Shown: positions 16,522 to 25,230, counted from the stretch's first letter. The stretch is DNA of 64,000 nucleotides from CAWCDJ01 sp963836015 (GCA_963836015.1 CAWIIF010000008.1:310001-374000), one strand, 5' to 3'. Numbers and translations: made by a program. Notes: generated from the sequence alone by a model not told the origin.

Positions 16522-18930
16522 ATGAAAGTCGTGAAACCTGTGTTGGTCCTTGTCTTCCTATTGGCAGCGTCGGGCGCCCGCGCGGCGTCGCCCGCGTACC
16601 AGGGGAATCAGTGCGACGATCCGAAACTGTCCAAGGCGGAGCAGGCCGGCTGCAAGATCTGGTTCTACGCCACCGCCGGCAACGCGCGCTTCCACGCCTA
16701 TGTCCTGCCGCAGCGCCTGCCCGTGCTGCTCGACTGGTACCGCGTCCTGAACACCAAAGAGCGTCCCGACCGCTTCCGCGCCTGGGGTATCATCAACGAC
16801 CCGGAGTGCTGCACGCCCGGTTCGCCCAACTGCCCGAAGAAGAGCCTCGCCGAGACTTTCGGCATGGACTACTGCCCCGGTGACGATGAGCTGCTGAAGT
16901 TCGTCGGCAAGCCCGGCTATCGCGACCCCGGCTGCGATCTTCAGGACGATGCCGCCGCCTCCAACGACCCGCACAAGGGCCAGCGCGATTCCGGCTGCGG
17001 CCTCGAGTTCGGCACTTCCTCCGGCGCCATGGGCATCCGCAAATTCCCCAACCCGCGCTTCGATGCCGAAAAGTGGCGCAAGGTGAACGGCTCTCCCGAA
17101 AGCTGGGCCGGCTTCACCGCCAAGGTGCAGCCCGAGACCTTCGCCTCCAAGCTGCGCGACGGCTCCATTGAGCCGCCCTTCTACTTCGGCATGTCCTGCG
17201 GCGCCTGCCACATCGCTTTCGATCCGCTCAACCCGCCCAAGGACCCGTCCAATCCGCGCTCCGAAAACATCAAGGGCGCGGTCGGCAACCAGTACACCAA
17301 CGTCACCGCCATCATGTCGTCGGGCGAGCCGCCTTCGAGCCCCCTGTTCCGCATCTTTAACTATGTCCGCGCCGGAACCGTGGACACCTCCGCGTTCCCG
17401 CACGATTTCACCGATAACCCCGGCACTCCCAACGCCATCATCAATTTCGCGCGCCGCCCCGACTTTCCCGACGAGGAAGTCATGAAGTGGTGGAAGACCG
17501 ATCACTGCGCCTCCGGAGCCGACGTCCGCTCCTGCTGGTGCGAGCCCGGCAGCAATAACAAGTGCTGGGAGCGCCGCCTCAAAAAGGCTTCCGATCCGAT
17601 GGATCCCGCCGATCCCATCAAGCACATCCTCAAGGGCGGCGAAGACAGCATCGGCCTGCTCGAGGCCATCCAGCGCGTCTACATCAACATCGGCTCGTGC
17701 TCGGAGACCTGCTGGGTCAACCACCTCACCAATTTCTTCGTGGTCGATCCCACGCAGCGCGGCTACGGCCAGACGCCCTTCGACATCGGGCAGTGCCGCC
17801 GCGACTGCCCCAACTTCCGCGCCATCGAAGACCGCCTGCCCGAGATCGCCGCCTTCCTCGTCTCGCAGCACGCCACCGATCTCTATAAGGCGCGCGGCCT
17901 CAAGAGCAACGACGAGCTCGCCTCGCAGCTCGACCGCGAATACGGCGAGGGCTCCGTCACACTCGGCCGCGAGCTCTTCGCCGATAACTGCGCGCGCTGC
18001 CACTCCAGCCAGAAGCCCGACGCTTCCGGCAGCTTCCGCGCCGTCGATTTCCGCGCCGCCGATGCCACCGGCGAGCGCGTCGATTTCCTGAGCACCGACA
18101 TCGCGCAGTTGGTTTCTGCCATCGGCACCAACCGCTCCCGGGCGCTGCACTCCAATCACATGGAGGGCCGTGTCTGGGAGCAGTACGGGTCCGTGACCCT
18201 GCGCAGCCGCGCCCCCGATCCCAACGTCCCTGACCCCTCGGACGGGGGGCGCGGTTACTATCGCAACACGTCGCTGTTGAGCGCCTGGGCCACCGCGCCC
18301 TTCATGCACAACAACGCCGTCGGCCCCGAAGTCTGCGGCCAGCCCAGGAACAAGGCCAACGACTTCTACTCCTCGCCGTATGTCGACGCCGATAACAAAC
18401 CGGTGCCGAATCCTCCGCCCTGCTGGTCGTTCGATCCCAGCGTTGCCGGCCGCTACAAGGTGTACAAGGCTTCCATGGAAGAGCTGCTCACCGCTCCCGA
18501 AAAGCGCCCGCGCAAGGTCACGCTCCTCGATCAGCCCATCGTCATCGAAGCCGGCCCCAAGATCTGGGATCCCGGCAGCCGCACGTTCGTTCCCATCCGC
18601 GTCGTGATTCCCGCGGGCACCCCGCAGGCCATGGTCGGCAACCTTCTTTATAAGAACCTGGTGGTCGATCTCACGCTCTCGGTCACCGACCCCTCCGCGC
18701 TCAAAGCCAAGCTGAAAGACGATTCCGACGCGAAAGAAGTCCACGACATGCTCGGCGAGTTCGTCACCAGCCTCGGCACCCCCCTGAACGTCATCGAGAA
18801 GCACGGCCGGCTGATTCGCAAGCACTACATGACCAGCACCGATTTCTGGGAAAACTCCGGCCACCCGTTCGGCACCGGCCTTTCCGATCGCGAGAAGAAA
18901 GCGCTGATCGCGTTCGTCGCGACGCTGTAA
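16522..18930 (+). CDS. Large secreted di-haem, cysteine-rich cytochrome, cluster gene 3
   Basis: The 802-residue protein has a Sec leader (MKVVKPVLVLVFLLAASGARA). Haem motifs are CGACH (226-230) and CARCH (490-494). It carries many further cysteines (for example CCTPGSPNCPKK, CWCEPGSNNKCW, CSETCW, CRRDC), suggesting disulfides in a periplasmic or extracellular protein. Blocks LHSNHMEGRVWEQYGS and NTSLLSAWATAPFMHNNAVGP occupy the place of the YLHNGSVP block of the two upstream paralogues, so the gene is a longer, more diverged relative. The start is 3 bp after the previous stop. This could be the catalytic member of the set; the reaction is unknown. Confidence 0.83.
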   Translation: MKVVKPVLVLVFLLAASGARAASPAYQGNQCDDPKLSKAEQAGCKIWFYATAGNARFHAYVLPQRLPVLLDWYRVLNTKERPDRFRAWGIINDPECCTPGSPNCPKKSLAETFGMDYCPGDDELLKFVGKPGYRDPGCDLQDDAAASNDPHKGQRDSGCGLEFGTSSGAMGIRKFPNPRFDAEKWRKVNGSPESWAGFTAKVQPETFASKLRDGSIEPPFYFGMSCGACHIAFDPLNPPKDPSNPRSENIKGAVGNQYTNVTAIMSSGEPPSSPLFRIFNYVRAGTVDTSAFPHDFTDNPGTPNAIINFARRPDFPDEEVMKWWKTDHCASGADVRSCWCEPGSNNKCWERRLKKASDPMDPADPIKHILKGGEDSIGLLEAIQRVYINIGSCSETCWVNHLTNFFVVDPTQRGYGQTPFDIGQCRRDCPNFRAIEDRLPEIAAFLVSQHATDLYKARGLKSNDELASQLDREYGEGSVTLGRELFADNCARCHSSQKPDASGSFRAVDFRAADATGERVDFLSTDIAQLVSAIGTNRSRALHSNHMEGRVWEQYGSVTLRSRAPDPNVPDPSDGGRGYYRNTSLLSAWATAPFMHNNAVGPEVCGQPRNKANDFYSSPYVDADNKPVPNPPPCWSFDPSVAGRYKVYKASMEELLTAPEKRPRKVTLLDQPIVIEAGPKIWDPGSRTFVPIRVVIPAGTPQAMVGNLLYKNLVVDLTLSVTDPSALKAKLKDDSDAKEVHDMLGEFVTSLGTPLNVIEKHGRLIRKHYMTSTDFWENSGHPFGTGLSDREKKALIAFVATL

Positions 18931-18941
18931 GGAGATCAGAT

Positions 18942-19811
18942 ATGAAAGCCCTATGGATCGTCGGCCTGGTCGTCGTGCTCGGAGCCGGTGCGTGGTGGTA
19001 TTCCAGGCGAACCCCCAGCATCTCCTTCGCGCCGTACGGCGACCCCTACGCCGCCAAGACCGATTTCGCGGAAGTCGAATACCGCTTCCCGCTCACGCCC
19101 GCCGAGCGCATGGCGCTGACCCCCGCCAACATCAAGAACTACAACCAGGAGCAGGTGGACCAGATCTACGCCCGCCTCACCGCCGGCCCGATTCCCGACG
19201 GCTCCCACGATGGCGACCTCTTCTTCCCCAAGGGGATCACCGGCGGATCGCGGCTCGGCGAGATCGTGGGCGGACTCAAAGGCGTCGCCGCCGACCTGGA
19301 GTTGAAGAAGCTCACCATCCTCGGCCGCGCGCTCTGGAAAGGCAAAGTCTTCTACCGCAACGACCGCCTGCTGCGCAACCGCATCGATCACCTCGAGTTG
19401 CTCGCCGAGTTCTTCCCCAACCCCGGCGAAGAGGCCAAGGTCCGCGAGTTGAGCACTAACGGCAAGACCGACCAGCTCTACTTCCCGGCCAAGCTCTACT
19501 GCGGCCAGAGCCTGCTCGACAGCCGCAAGGAATCGATCATCATCGATTACGCCTTCACCGACGAGATTCCCGGCTATCACGAGATCCCCGACAAGCTGGC
19601 CGGCCGCGAGGGCTTGCTCGTGCGCGACGAGATCCGCATGGTCCGCCCCGGCTTCTATCTCGGCCGCGCGTATCTCTCCAATGCGTTCGCCCTGAACTTC
19701 ACGGTCTACAACGACGCTGCCGCCAAAGCCGGCTCCGACGAATTCCTGCGCACCGGCAAAGTCGCCGAGGACTGCTGGACCGGCCCGCAGCAATCGGCCG
19801 GCGCGCGTTGA
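18942..19811 (+). CDS. Membrane-anchored protein of unknown function, cluster gene 4
   Basis: The 289-residue protein starts 11 bp after the previous stop behind AAGGAGA. One N-terminal TM (about 3-19, MKALWIVGLVVVLGAGAWWY) is followed by a soluble domain with no CxxCH. Recognisable but unassigned segments are LTPAERMALTPANIKNYNQEQ, GPIPDGSHDGDLFFPKG and YAFTDEIPGYHEIPDKLAGREG. I do not recognise the family. Its position between haem proteins and its matching topology suggest it is an accessory or maturation partner, or acts on the cytochromes' substrate. Confidence 0.75.
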   Translation: MKALWIVGLVVVLGAGAWWYSRRTPSISFAPYGDPYAAKTDFAEVEYRFPLTPAERMALTPANIKNYNQEQVDQIYARLTAGPIPDGSHDGDLFFPKGITGGSRLGEIVGGLKGVAADLELKKLTILGRALWKGKVFYRNDRLLRNRIDHLELLAEFFPNPGEEAKVRELSTNGKTDQLYFPAKLYCGQSLLDSRKESIIIDYAFTDEIPGYHEIPDKLAGREGLLVRDEIRMVRPGFYLGRAYLSNAFALNFTVYNDAAAKAGSDEFLRTGKVAEDCWTGPQQSAGAR

Positions 19812-20956
19812 TCCGCCTCGCCGCGATCGCGTTCGCCGTCCTCCTGGCATCGTGCGGGCGGCCTGTTTCGCGCAAGCCCGCTCCTGCATACGATTGGGCC
19901 GTGGACCCTTCCGTCCCCGGCCCCGATCTCCCGCCCGCCGGACAGTCGCTGTTCGATTCGCTCACTACCGATCCTCTGCCGTTTCCTTTCCCCAAGCTGC
20001 TCGACCAGATCGTCGCGCGCATCGGAGAGCCTGTCCGTTACCAGCGCGTCCTGATCCCTCTCGGCCGCTCCCTGCAGCGCAGCGCCGGCGCACCCGAGTT
20101 TTTTCGTTACCCTCGAGCCATCGCCGCGTTCAGTGGGGCAGGCCTCCTGGCCTGCCCGCCCGCCGTGCAAGACCGCCTCTTCCTCGGCTACCACGAGAAA
20201 GCCGCCGTCATCGAGATCCTCAGTTACAACCAGCAGGCCGCGCGCTTCGAATTCCAGTTAGTCAAGGATTACCGCCCCGGCGCCGTGCCGCGCGTCTATT
20301 ACGCCCGCCGCCGCGTCTGCACCGTCTGCCACCAGAACCAGGCGCCGCTCTTCCCGCGCCAGCTTTGGGACGAAACCAACGCCAACTACCGCGTCTCCGC
20401 CTTGCTTCTGGCAGAGAAGCGCGACTATTACGGCTTCCCGGTCACCCAAAGCGCCGACGAACCGTACCGCATCGACCTCGCCGTCCACCGCGCCAACGAG
20501 CTGTCGACCTTCCAGTTGCTGTGGTCGGAAGCGGGCCCCGAGCGCCGCGCCGCGCTACGGGACGCGATCCTGCGCTGCCGCGCTATGGCAGCCTGCGATC
20601 CCCCGGACCTCACTGCCTGGTGGCGCTCCCGCTGGCCGCGCGGCATCGCCATTCCGAACCCCGAGATCGCCGACCGCGACCCGCTCGCGATCCTCTCGCG
20701 CGAAGGTCCCGCCGACCGTCCCGGCATTCTGGCCTTCCTCGCCGCCCGCCAGAAGAACATCGAGCCGCAATTCGAGCCCGCCACCCCGCGCCCGCCTCTC
20801 GAGATCTGGTATGCCGCCCCCGACCGCGTCGAGCGTCTCGTCCGCGCCCTGGCCGCGCTCCTTCCTCCCCTGACGAACGACATCCCCCTGACCGTCCCCT
20901 TCCGCATTCCCGCCGCCCTTCCCACCCCCCAGCGCCCCCCGCAGGTAGAGCCGTAG
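19808..20956 (+). CDS. Mono-haem c-type lipoprotein, cluster gene 5
   Basis: The start is TTG at 19808, overlapping the previous stop by 4 bp (translationally coupled). The 382-residue chain begins with a lipobox (AVLLASC, Cys16), so it is a lipoprotein. A single haem site CTVCH lies at 171-175 followed by QNQAPLFPRQLWDETNANYR. The N-terminal half contains an in-frame copy of the window's hairpin repeat (20136-20157), coding GAGLLACPP. The stop TAG is itself the first bases of another repeat copy. It is probably an electron carrier or sensor for the cluster; it is also possible that the repeat inserts mark an unessential region. Confidence 0.8.
   Translation: MIRLAAIAFAVLLASCGRPVSRKPAPAYDWAVDPSVPGPDLPPAGQSLFDSLTTDPLPFPFPKLLDQIVARIGEPVRYQRVLIPLGRSLQRSAGAPEFFRYPRAIAAFSGAGLLACPPAVQDRLFLGYHEKAAVIEILSYNQQAARFEFQLVKDYRPGAVPRVYYARRRVCTVCHQNQAPLFPRQLWDETNANYRVSALLLAEKRDYYGFPVTQSADEPYRIDLAVHRANELSTFQLLWSEAGPERRAALRDAILRCRAMAACDPPDLTAWWRSRWPRGIAIPNPEIADRDPLAILSREGPADRPGILAFLAARQKNIEPQFEPATPRPPLEIWYAAPDRVERLVRALAALLPPLTNDIPLTVPFRIPAALPTPQRPPQVEP
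20136..20157 (+). repeat. Hairpin repeat inserted in frame inside a coding region
   Basis: GGGCAGGCC-TCCT-GGCCTGCCC is a perfect 9 bp stem with a 4 base loop. The loop and stem match the 3'-end repeats at 7727, 20952 and 40029. It lies in frame in the mono-haem lipoprotein gene at about residues 110-117. Confidence 0.7.
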
Positions 20957-20993
20957 GGTAGGCCTCCCGGCCTGCCCATCGCGCCGTAGGCGC
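20952..20993 (+). repeat. 3'-end hairpin repeat, copy 2 (supplies the stop codon)
   Basis: It starts CGTAGGGTAGGCCTCC; its first TAG (20954-20956) is the stop codon of the lipoprotein gene. The main hairpin (GGTAGGCC/GGCCTGCC) is followed by a second one, GCGCC-GTA-GGCGC (20981-20993). It has the same orientation relative to the upstream gene as the other copies, and is a probable terminator-like element. Confidence 0.75.
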
Positions 20994-21140
20994 GCGCCGG
21001 CCTCCGTTTCCGGACGTCCATTCCCAATACCGGACAAAATCATCTCAAAATCTATTCGGACATCTGGAAATCCGCGTGCATCGTGCTTCCCCCTCATCGC
21101 GCTCATCCTGGGTTATCCCAGGACGGAGCCCGCTGTCCGT

Positions 21141-21395
21141 ATGGGCCGTCTGCGCGGCCCCGGGGTGGTGCACTACGAGAAATTTCACCGCCTGAGCGCG
21201 AGCGAGTTGGAGGATCTCGTCCGCCGCCACGACGACCCGGCCCTGCACCTCGGCCTGAACGACGAGTGGCGCCAGAAGGGCTACAAACACTACCTGGACT
21301 GGTTCTACAAGGAGTGGATGGCCCGCTTCAAGCCGGCCGCCGGCGAGAGCGCAATCTTCAAGCGGCTCAGGAAGAGCGGCTTCATCGACGGCTAG
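21141..21395 (+). CDS. Small hypothetical protein, 84 residues
   Basis: The product is charged and probably helical (HYEKFHRLSASELEDLVRRHDD, WRQKGYKHYLDWFYKEW) with no leader, TM or known motif. A weak GGAG lies about 15 bp upstream. It ends 13 bp before the convergent GIY-YIG gene. Nothing identifies a function; coding status rests on amino-acid composition and codon usage. Confidence 0.5.
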   Translation: MGRLRGPGVVHYEKFHRLSASELEDLVRRHDDPALHLGLNDEWRQKGYKHYLDWFYKEWMARFKPAAGESAIFKRLRKSGFIDG

Positions 21396-21408
21396 CCGGC
21401 CTGGCGCT

Positions 21409-21753
21409 CTACCCGAATACCTTGCAGAGGTGACACTTCCACTTCGACCCCATGGGCCGCGGCGGATGTGCGATCGTGCTCGGAGGGTTGAATTCGTGGT
21501 AAAGGTCGCACTCTTTGGCGAAAGCTTCTTCGGGTGAGCCGTGGTACTGGTATTTGAACCGCTTGTACTTGCCGGCGTGCTCGTGCAGCCGGGCATTCAA
21601 ATCCGTATCCGACCGCCCCACATAGCTGATGTGGAACGGCCCGTCCTCGTGGGATCGGTCGAGCGCATAGACGCCCGCGGATTTCTCCGTAACTTCGCTG
21701 TTGATCTCTGGTGCCTTCAGTGGAAATGGGCCGTGCAGGCCGGTCTCTGCCAT
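21409..21753 (-). CDS. Small GIY-YIG-like domain protein with C-terminal cysteine pair
   Basis: The 114-residue protein has the elements of the GIY-YIG nuclease fold in order: GVYAL, SYVGRSD, the conserved Arg in NARLHEH, and the Glu in AFAKECDLYHEF. The tail ends KWKCHLCKVFG, a CxxC that may bind metal. The domain normally cuts DNA during repair, homing or restriction. Here there is no DNA-binding partner domain, so the protein may act alone or have lost activity. No associated system is in view. Confidence 0.65.
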   Translation of the reverse strand: MAETGLHGPFPLKAPEINSEVTEKSAGVYALDRSHEDGPFHISYVGRSDTDLNARLHEHAGKYKRFKYQYHGSPEEAFAKECDLYHEFNPPSTIAHPPRPMGSKWKCHLCKVFG

Positions 21754-22300
21754 TCGCGTTTATACCCCATCATGCCGAATTAAGAACAGCACCCTCATTA
21801 TGACGCATTGTCCCGCGCCGCAAACGCAGCCGCGCGTCACCGCCGTTTCAGATTTTTTTCCGCTCATTCTGAAACACTTCTCTGTCGGACCCGCCTGGTC
21901 CCGTTGACCTTGCAGTTATCATGGAATCGTAAGTAGGGTTGCGCCCCACCCGCGCCACCCGCGACAAGGTCTTTCTTCCTGGCCAGGAAGCGTTGCATTG
22001 CGGTGGACTGAACTTCCCGTAAGGCCCTCAAAGCCCGAACGGTCTTCACCTACGTGGATGAGATCGGCGGGGAGACTTTGGGTTCGAACCCATCCCATTC
22101 TTTGGATGAACGGATAGCGCGTATCGCCGTCCCAAGGGATCTCAGAGAGCGAAGATCGAATCGGCAAGGATATGTGGGCCATCCAGCCCGCCTAGGTCCT
22201 CGAAGATCTCGCTCGACCCACTGGCGGCCGGACCACGTCCGGCGAAAAGTCCGAGCACCCCCGGCCGCCCGCACCGCCTACCCGCAGTGTCTCTCGCCGC
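21754..22300. other. 547 bp gap without a convincing gene
   Basis: Open frames here lack ribosome-binding sites and recognisable domains. There is an 8 bp inverted repeat GTTTCAGA (21845-21852) / TCTGAAAC (21868-21875) around a T-run, and a palindrome GGGTTCGAACCC (22080-22091). The latter resembles a tRNA T-arm, but its flanks do not pair as a tRNA. This is possibly degenerate sequence. Confidence 0.45.
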
Positions 22301-23155
22301 CTACTGCTTCCGCCCGTAAGTCACGTTGACCGTGGTCTCATCGTTGCCGCTGCCGACAATGACCTGTAGCGTGCGCGCGTTGTCCGCATCGGACGCCGCA
22401 ATGATCCCGCCCGTGTTCGCCCCCGCCGTGAACTCCGTTTTCATCCCGAGCTCCCGGAACTTGTCCTGGTAGAACGCGATGACCTTCGCCGCCCCGTCCT
22501 TGGTCGTGAACGAGAAATTGCCCGCCTCGCCGCGCTCTCCGTCCGAGTCGCCTTTCGCCGCGAAGGTCGCCACCGCAGTCGAGCCCGGATATTCGGGCAC
22601 CCACGAGGGCAGCTTCACGTTGCCCCCGATCTCCACCGTCGCCGCCTTCCCGTTCTCGTCGAACGCCCGCATGCTGAATTTGCCGTTCCTGAGCTGATCG
22701 AAGGAGAGTGTTACCACCTTGCCGTCTTTGCGGTTCCGCAGCGTGATGGTGCCGGCGCCGTCGTCGGTCCTCAGAACTTCCACGTCGGGATTCGCAGCCG
22801 CGATCATTTTGCTGACCGCCAGGCCCGGGTTCGTGCGCAAAAGGTCGGCATCGAGACCTGCCTGCCGGGCCTTGTGAACCAGGAAGTAACCAGTGCCCAC
22901 GACCGCGATGCCGCCCAGGACAAACAGCCCGAGGACGATTACCAGCACCCAGATCAGCGGGCTGGTGCCGCGCGCCACCGGCGCCGGAGCGGGAGCCGGT
23001 CCGGTCCATGCCGCCTGACCCGGCGGCGGAGGAGGAGGTGCCTGAGGCGCTACGGCCGGGGGTGGGGAAGCCGCCGCGGGACGTCCCGCCGGTGTTCCAC
23101 ACTGATTACAAAACGCGCCGGTTACCTGGGCGCCGCAGTTTGTACAGAAGGCCAT
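22301..23155 (-). CDS. Zinc-ribbon single-pass membrane protein of unknown function
   Basis: The 284-residue protein opens with a zinc ribbon (CTNCG...CNQCG, residues 4-20). A Pro/Ala-rich linker (about 22-60), one TM (about 67-92, PLIWVLVIVLGLFVLGGIAV) and an extracytoplasmic domain follow, with PSWVPEYPGST and AKVIAFYQDKFRELGMKTEF. This layout is common in acidobacterial membrane proteins of unknown role. The outer domain's final part resembles small stress- or lipid-associated domains, but I cannot assign it. It is separated from the next gene by 54 bp in the same direction. Confidence 0.7.
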   Translation of the reverse strand: MAFCTNCGAQVTGAFCNQCGTPAGRPAAASPPPAVAPQAPPPPPPGQAAWTGPAPAPAPVARGTSPLIWVLVIVLGLFVLGGIAVVGTGYFLVHKARQAGLDADLLRTNPGLAVSKMIAAANPDVEVLRTDDGAGTITLRNRKDGKVVTLSFDQLRNGKFSMRAFDENGKAATVEIGGNVKLPSWVPEYPGSTAVATFAAKGDSDGERGEAGNFSFTTKDGAAKVIAFYQDKFRELGMKTEFTAGANTGGIIAASDADNARTLQVIVGSGNDETTVNVTYGRKQ

Positions 23156-23209
23156 GTATGACTCTCCGCCATACTGTACGCTACTCGCTGCCCGATGGCA
23201 AATACCCGC

Positions 23210-23854
23210 CTACTTCAGCTCCAGCACCAGCCCGTAGCACAGCAGCACCACGGATTTGACCGACGTGCTCTTCCCTTTATAAGGAAAGTACAGGTATCCG
23301 CTCACCGGGCCTTCGAAGTCGCCCTCCGGCAGGGCCGTTCGCACCAGGACTTCGTCGGCCCTCTCCGGCTCCGGCCGCTCCGCGCTTCCCGGTGTGGAAT
23401 CGGGAGCGCGCGGAGGCCTGGGGCCGGTCGCCGGCGGTCCGCCCGGCACCTGGGTAGGCGCCGGACGCCCCAGCACCACCCCCACATTGCCGAGTCCCGC
23501 GTCGCCTTCGAGACGCGGACCCTGGCGCCATTCCGGCCGCGTCATTTCGGTCGCTACCATTTGCGGCGTGGCGGCCGCCAGCGGCCGCTTCCTGTTGATC
23601 CGCAGCGTGAATGCCTTGCTGCGGACCTGTACCTCCATCCCTTTCGGAGGATACAGCGCCACCTCCACGACCAGGTATCCGTTCACCAGGTACATCTGCT
23701 CGCCGGCCGAAAAGCTGTGGACCATGTACTCCGCGCCCACCCCGGTCTGGCCCGCCCGGCTGTGAACTTCGTAGTCTTCCGCCTTCGGCTTCGGCACCGT
23801 GCCCAACGACTGCGCGAAACACGCCGAGGCTGCCGCAAACAGAATCCAGCGCAC
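23210..23854 (-). CDS. Secreted hypothetical protein
   Basis: The 214-residue protein has a leader (MRWILFAAASACFAQ) followed by mostly strand-forming sequence (YMVHSFSAGEQMYLVNGYLVVEVALYP) and a Pro-rich stretch (about 130-160: PAPTQVPGGPPATGPRPPRAP). It ends LCYGLVLELK. No family is recognised. It lies divergent from the fucosidase gene (74 bp between starts). Confidence 0.6.
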   Translation of the reverse strand: MRWILFAAASACFAQSLGTVPKPKAEDYEVHSRAGQTGVGAEYMVHSFSAGEQMYLVNGYLVVEVALYPPKGMEVQVRSKAFTLRINRKRPLAAATPQMVATEMTRPEWRQGPRLEGDAGLGNVGVVLGRPAPTQVPGGPPATGPRPPRAPDSTPGSAERPEPERADEVLVRTALPEGDFEGPVSGYLYFPYKGKSTSVKSVVLLCYGLVLELK

Positions 23855-23928
23855 AACTGATGATAACGCCGCCGCCTACTTTATCGTTAAATCGTGAAGT
23901 GATATGCTTACCCTTCGGGAGGAGAGGC

Positions 23929-25227
23929 ATGACGCGACGCGATTATCTGCAATTGATGGCGGCCGGTGCGGCCGCCGCGAACACCGTCACGACGGCTGCC
24001 TATGCCGCGGGCGACGCCAGCGACCGCGAACGGCGCATGAAGTGGTGGCACGAGGCCCGTTTCGGGATGTTCATTCACTGGGGACTCTACAGCGTGCTGG
24101 GAAGGCACGAATGGGTGATGGAGGATGAGGGCATCCCTGTCGCCGAATACGAGCAGTTGGCCAAACGCTTCAAGCCCCGGCCCAACGCCGCCCGCGAATG
24201 GGCGCGCCTTGCCAAACAGGCCGGCCAGAAATACATGGTGATGACCACCAAGCACCATGAAGGCTTCTGCAACTTCGACACCAAGCTCACCAACTACTGC
24301 GCGCCCAAGCAGGGCCCCGGCCGCGACCTGGTGAAGGAATACGTCGAGGCCGCCCGCGCCGAAGGCCTGCGGGTCGGCTTCTATTACTCACTGATGGACT
24401 GGCACCATCCCGACGGCGCCCGTTGCGCCACCGACGAGCAGGCGCGCCGCCGCTTCGTCGACTACACCCACGGCCTCATTCACGAGCTCATGTCGAACTA
24501 CGGCAAAGTCGACGTGCTCTGGTACGACGTGGCCTGGCCGCTCGATGCCGCGGGCTGGGAATCGGAAAAGATGAACGAGATGGTGTTCAAGCTCCAGCCG
24601 GACATCATCGTGAACAACCGCAACAAGCTGGAAGGCGATTTCGCCACGCCCGAGCAGCGCATCCAGGCGGAGAACAACCGGGCCTGGGAATCGTGCATGA
24701 CGATGAACGGCAGTTGGGGCTACCAGAAGGCCGACGACGACTGGAAGCAGCCCAAGACCATCGTTCGCAACCTGGTCACCTGCGCCCGCGATACCGGCAA
24801 CTACCTGCTGAACATCGGCCCCAAGCCCGACGGCTCGGTGCCCGAAGAGTCCGTCCGCATCCTGACTACAGTGGGCAAGTGGATGGACCGCAACGGCCAA
24901 TCCATCTATCGCACCGAGAAGTGCCAGCCGCGCCGCTCCAACTATGCCGGCTTCACCCGCAACGGCAACACGCTCTACATGCACATTCACTTCTGGCCGG
25001 GAGAAGTCGCCACCATCGGCGGGATGATGACCAAGGTGAAGTCCGCGCGCCTGCTGGCCACCGGCAAGGAAGTGAAGGTGGAGCAGGACAAGTTCCGCGT
25101 CCGCTTCATGGGCCTTCCGGCCGCCGCTCCCGACGACCCCGTGACCACCATCGCCATCGAGTGCGAGGAGGAGCCGCGCCAGGACACCGATTTCGTCCGC
25201 AAAGAGCGCCCGCGCCTCAACGTGTAG
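23929..25227 (+). CDS. Tat-exported GH29 alpha-L-fucosidase
   Basis: Translation from the ATG at 23929 (behind GGGAGGAG) gives 432 residues. The leader begins MTRRDYLQLMAAGAAAA, a twin-arginine type. GH29 marks: KWWHEARFGMFIHWGLYS near the start, KHHEGFCNF, YYSLMDWHHPD and LWYDVAWPLD, in which the Asp is the expected nucleophile. YLLNIGPKPDGSVPEESV is the conserved end of the catalytic domain. It releases L-fucose from glycans outside the cytoplasm. The stop lies 3 bp from the convergent glmU stop. Confidence 0.9.
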   Translation: MTRRDYLQLMAAGAAAANTVTTAAYAAGDASDRERRMKWWHEARFGMFIHWGLYSVLGRHEWVMEDEGIPVAEYEQLAKRFKPRPNAAREWARLAKQAGQKYMVMTTKHHEGFCNFDTKLTNYCAPKQGPGRDLVKEYVEAARAEGLRVGFYYSLMDWHHPDGARCATDEQARRRFVDYTHGLIHELMSNYGKVDVLWYDVAWPLDAAGWESEKMNEMVFKLQPDIIVNNRNKLEGDFATPEQRIQAENNRAWESCMTMNGSWGYQKADDDWKQPKTIVRNLVTCARDTGNYLLNIGPKPDGSVPEESVRILTTVGKWMDRNGQSIYRTEKCQPRRSNYAGFTRNGNTLYMHIHFWPGEVATIGGMMTKVKSARLLATGKEVKVEQDKFRVRFMGLPAAAPDDPVTTIAIECEEEPRQDTDFVRKERPRLNV

Positions 25228-25230
25228 CGG

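Noticed and set aside
16558..18864. Long minus-strand open frame opposite the third haem gene
   Set aside because: Composition is rich in Ala, Gly, Val and acidic residues with no domain; it is the complement of a clearly coding cytochrome gene.
22070..22100. tRNA-like T-arm at GGGTTCGAACCC
   Set aside because: With a normal 7-base loop the third stem pair mismatches on both strands, and no acceptor or anticodon arm can be fitted.
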